This document shows positions 5,750-6,073 of a stretch of DNA of 6,073 bases, one piece after another. Source of the DNA: Aquiluna sp. (GTDB lineage Bacteria > Actinomycetota > Actinomycetes > Actinomycetales > Microbacteriaceae); the NCBI GenBank assembly GCA_016780945.1, contig JADHKY010000067.1, positions 1 to 6,073 of the forward strand, given 5' to 3'. The notes beneath the pieces were generated by a model, which did not search any database, had not been told where the DNA came from, and saw only the letters and a list, made by a program, of their open reading frames with translations. Within the stretch, counting starts at the first letter, position 1. Every line of letters begins with the position of its first letter. A program made the translations under genes and the position numbers.

Positions 5750-6073
5750 TTACTTCCTTATGTCCCAGAATGATGGGCCAATTGGCTCGAGGAAGTCGCT
5801 TTGTGCGACCAAGTAGCCCTCGTCGTCCACAGCAATTGGTAGCTGGGGGAGAGGACGGGCTGCAGGCCCAAAGACTACTTTGCAGTGGTCAGCCAGATCA
5901 AATGTTGACTGGTGGCAAGGGCATAGCAGGTGGTGTGTGTGCTGCTCATATAGAGCCACAGGGCAGCCCACGTGGGTGCAGATTTTGGAGTAGGCGACGA
6001 TTCCGTCATAACTCCAGTTGGCCTTTTCTGGGTCTTCTTTTAGGTCGCCTGGATTGACGCGCACCAAAAGAAC
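5750..6073 (-). CDS. qcrA: Rieske iron-sulfur subunit of the bc1 complex (N-terminal part missing)
   Basis: QcrA carries the 2Fe-2S cluster that takes the first electron from menaquinol at the Qo site and passes it to cytochrome c (QcrC in Actinobacteria). Only the C-terminal 107 codons are in the window. The frame stays open to the right edge, beginning inside VLLVRVNPG, so no start is visible. Both cluster boxes are intact: CTHVGCP (Cys32 and His34 of the visible part) and CPCHQSTFD (Cys51 and His54), with Cys37 and Cys53 placed for the usual disulfide. LPIAVDDEGYLVAQSDF is the usual closing strand region of the Rieske fold. The full actinobacterial protein has an N-terminal membrane region that must lie beyond 6073. 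It is followed at 4 bp by qcrB, in one operon. Confidence 0.97.
   Translation of the reverse strand, partial: VLLVRVNPGDLKEDPEKANWSYDGIVAYSKICTHVGCPVALYEQHTHHLLCPCHQSTFDLADHCKVVFGPAARPLPQLPIAVDDEGYLVAQSDFLEPIGPSFWDIRK

Noticed and set aside
5746..6057. A 103-codon + strand open frame opposite qcrA
   Set aside because: The opposite strand carries intact Rieske cluster motifs; this frame has no recognisable domain and no ribosome binding site.

Overview
The window holds conserved genes of an aerobic actinobacterial respiratory chain, with a tmRNA gene and a small acetyltransferase gene placed between two respiratory operons. The actinobacterial signs are a CtaF-type subunit IV behind ctaC-ctaD, a long QcrB with a roughly 120-residue C-terminal extension, and a QcrB Qo motif of the PDWY type. 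The base composition looks close to balanced, low for the phylum. A Microbacteriaceae-like lineage with a small genome, such as the Rhodoluna/Aquiluna group, would fit, but that placement is inference from general knowledge and was not tested.

Layout. On the + strand, 28-2989 is a tight operon, ctaC-ctaD-ctaF, encoding subunits II, I and IV of an aa3-type cytochrome c oxidase. The genes are spaced by 2 bp and then overlap by 1 bp. A 9-bp hairpin with a T-run closes the operon at 3003-3029. A complete tmRNA gene (ssrA, 3069-3440) follows, with an encoded CCA end, a G3-U acceptor pair and a 12-residue tag, ANTKRADFALAA. A 13-bp hairpin terminator follows it at 3444-3478. A GNAT-family N-acetyltransferase starts with GTG only 17 bp later (3495-4049). 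On the - strand, coming in from the right edge, are qcrA (Rieske protein, 5' part cut off by the window edge) and qcrB (cytochrome b). A terminator at 4047-4086 that can fold on both strands separates the convergent acetyltransferase and qcrB genes.

Function. QcrA and QcrB oxidise menaquinol and pass electrons through the diheme cytochrome QcrC to the CuA site of CtaC, then to heme a, heme a3 and CuB in CtaD, where O2 is reduced. In Actinobacteria these proteins form a bc1-aa3 supercomplex. The missing partners, qcrC and ctaE, are expected beyond position 6073, which is inference. tmRNA rescues stalled ribosomes and has no evident functional link to respiration.

I found no novel system. The points most worth a second look are the position of ssrA away from any visible smpB, a 15/16-bp direct repeat linking the end of the tag reading frame to the ssrA-acetyltransferase junction, and the compact, apparently Shine-Dalgarno-free start of the acetyltransferase gene.
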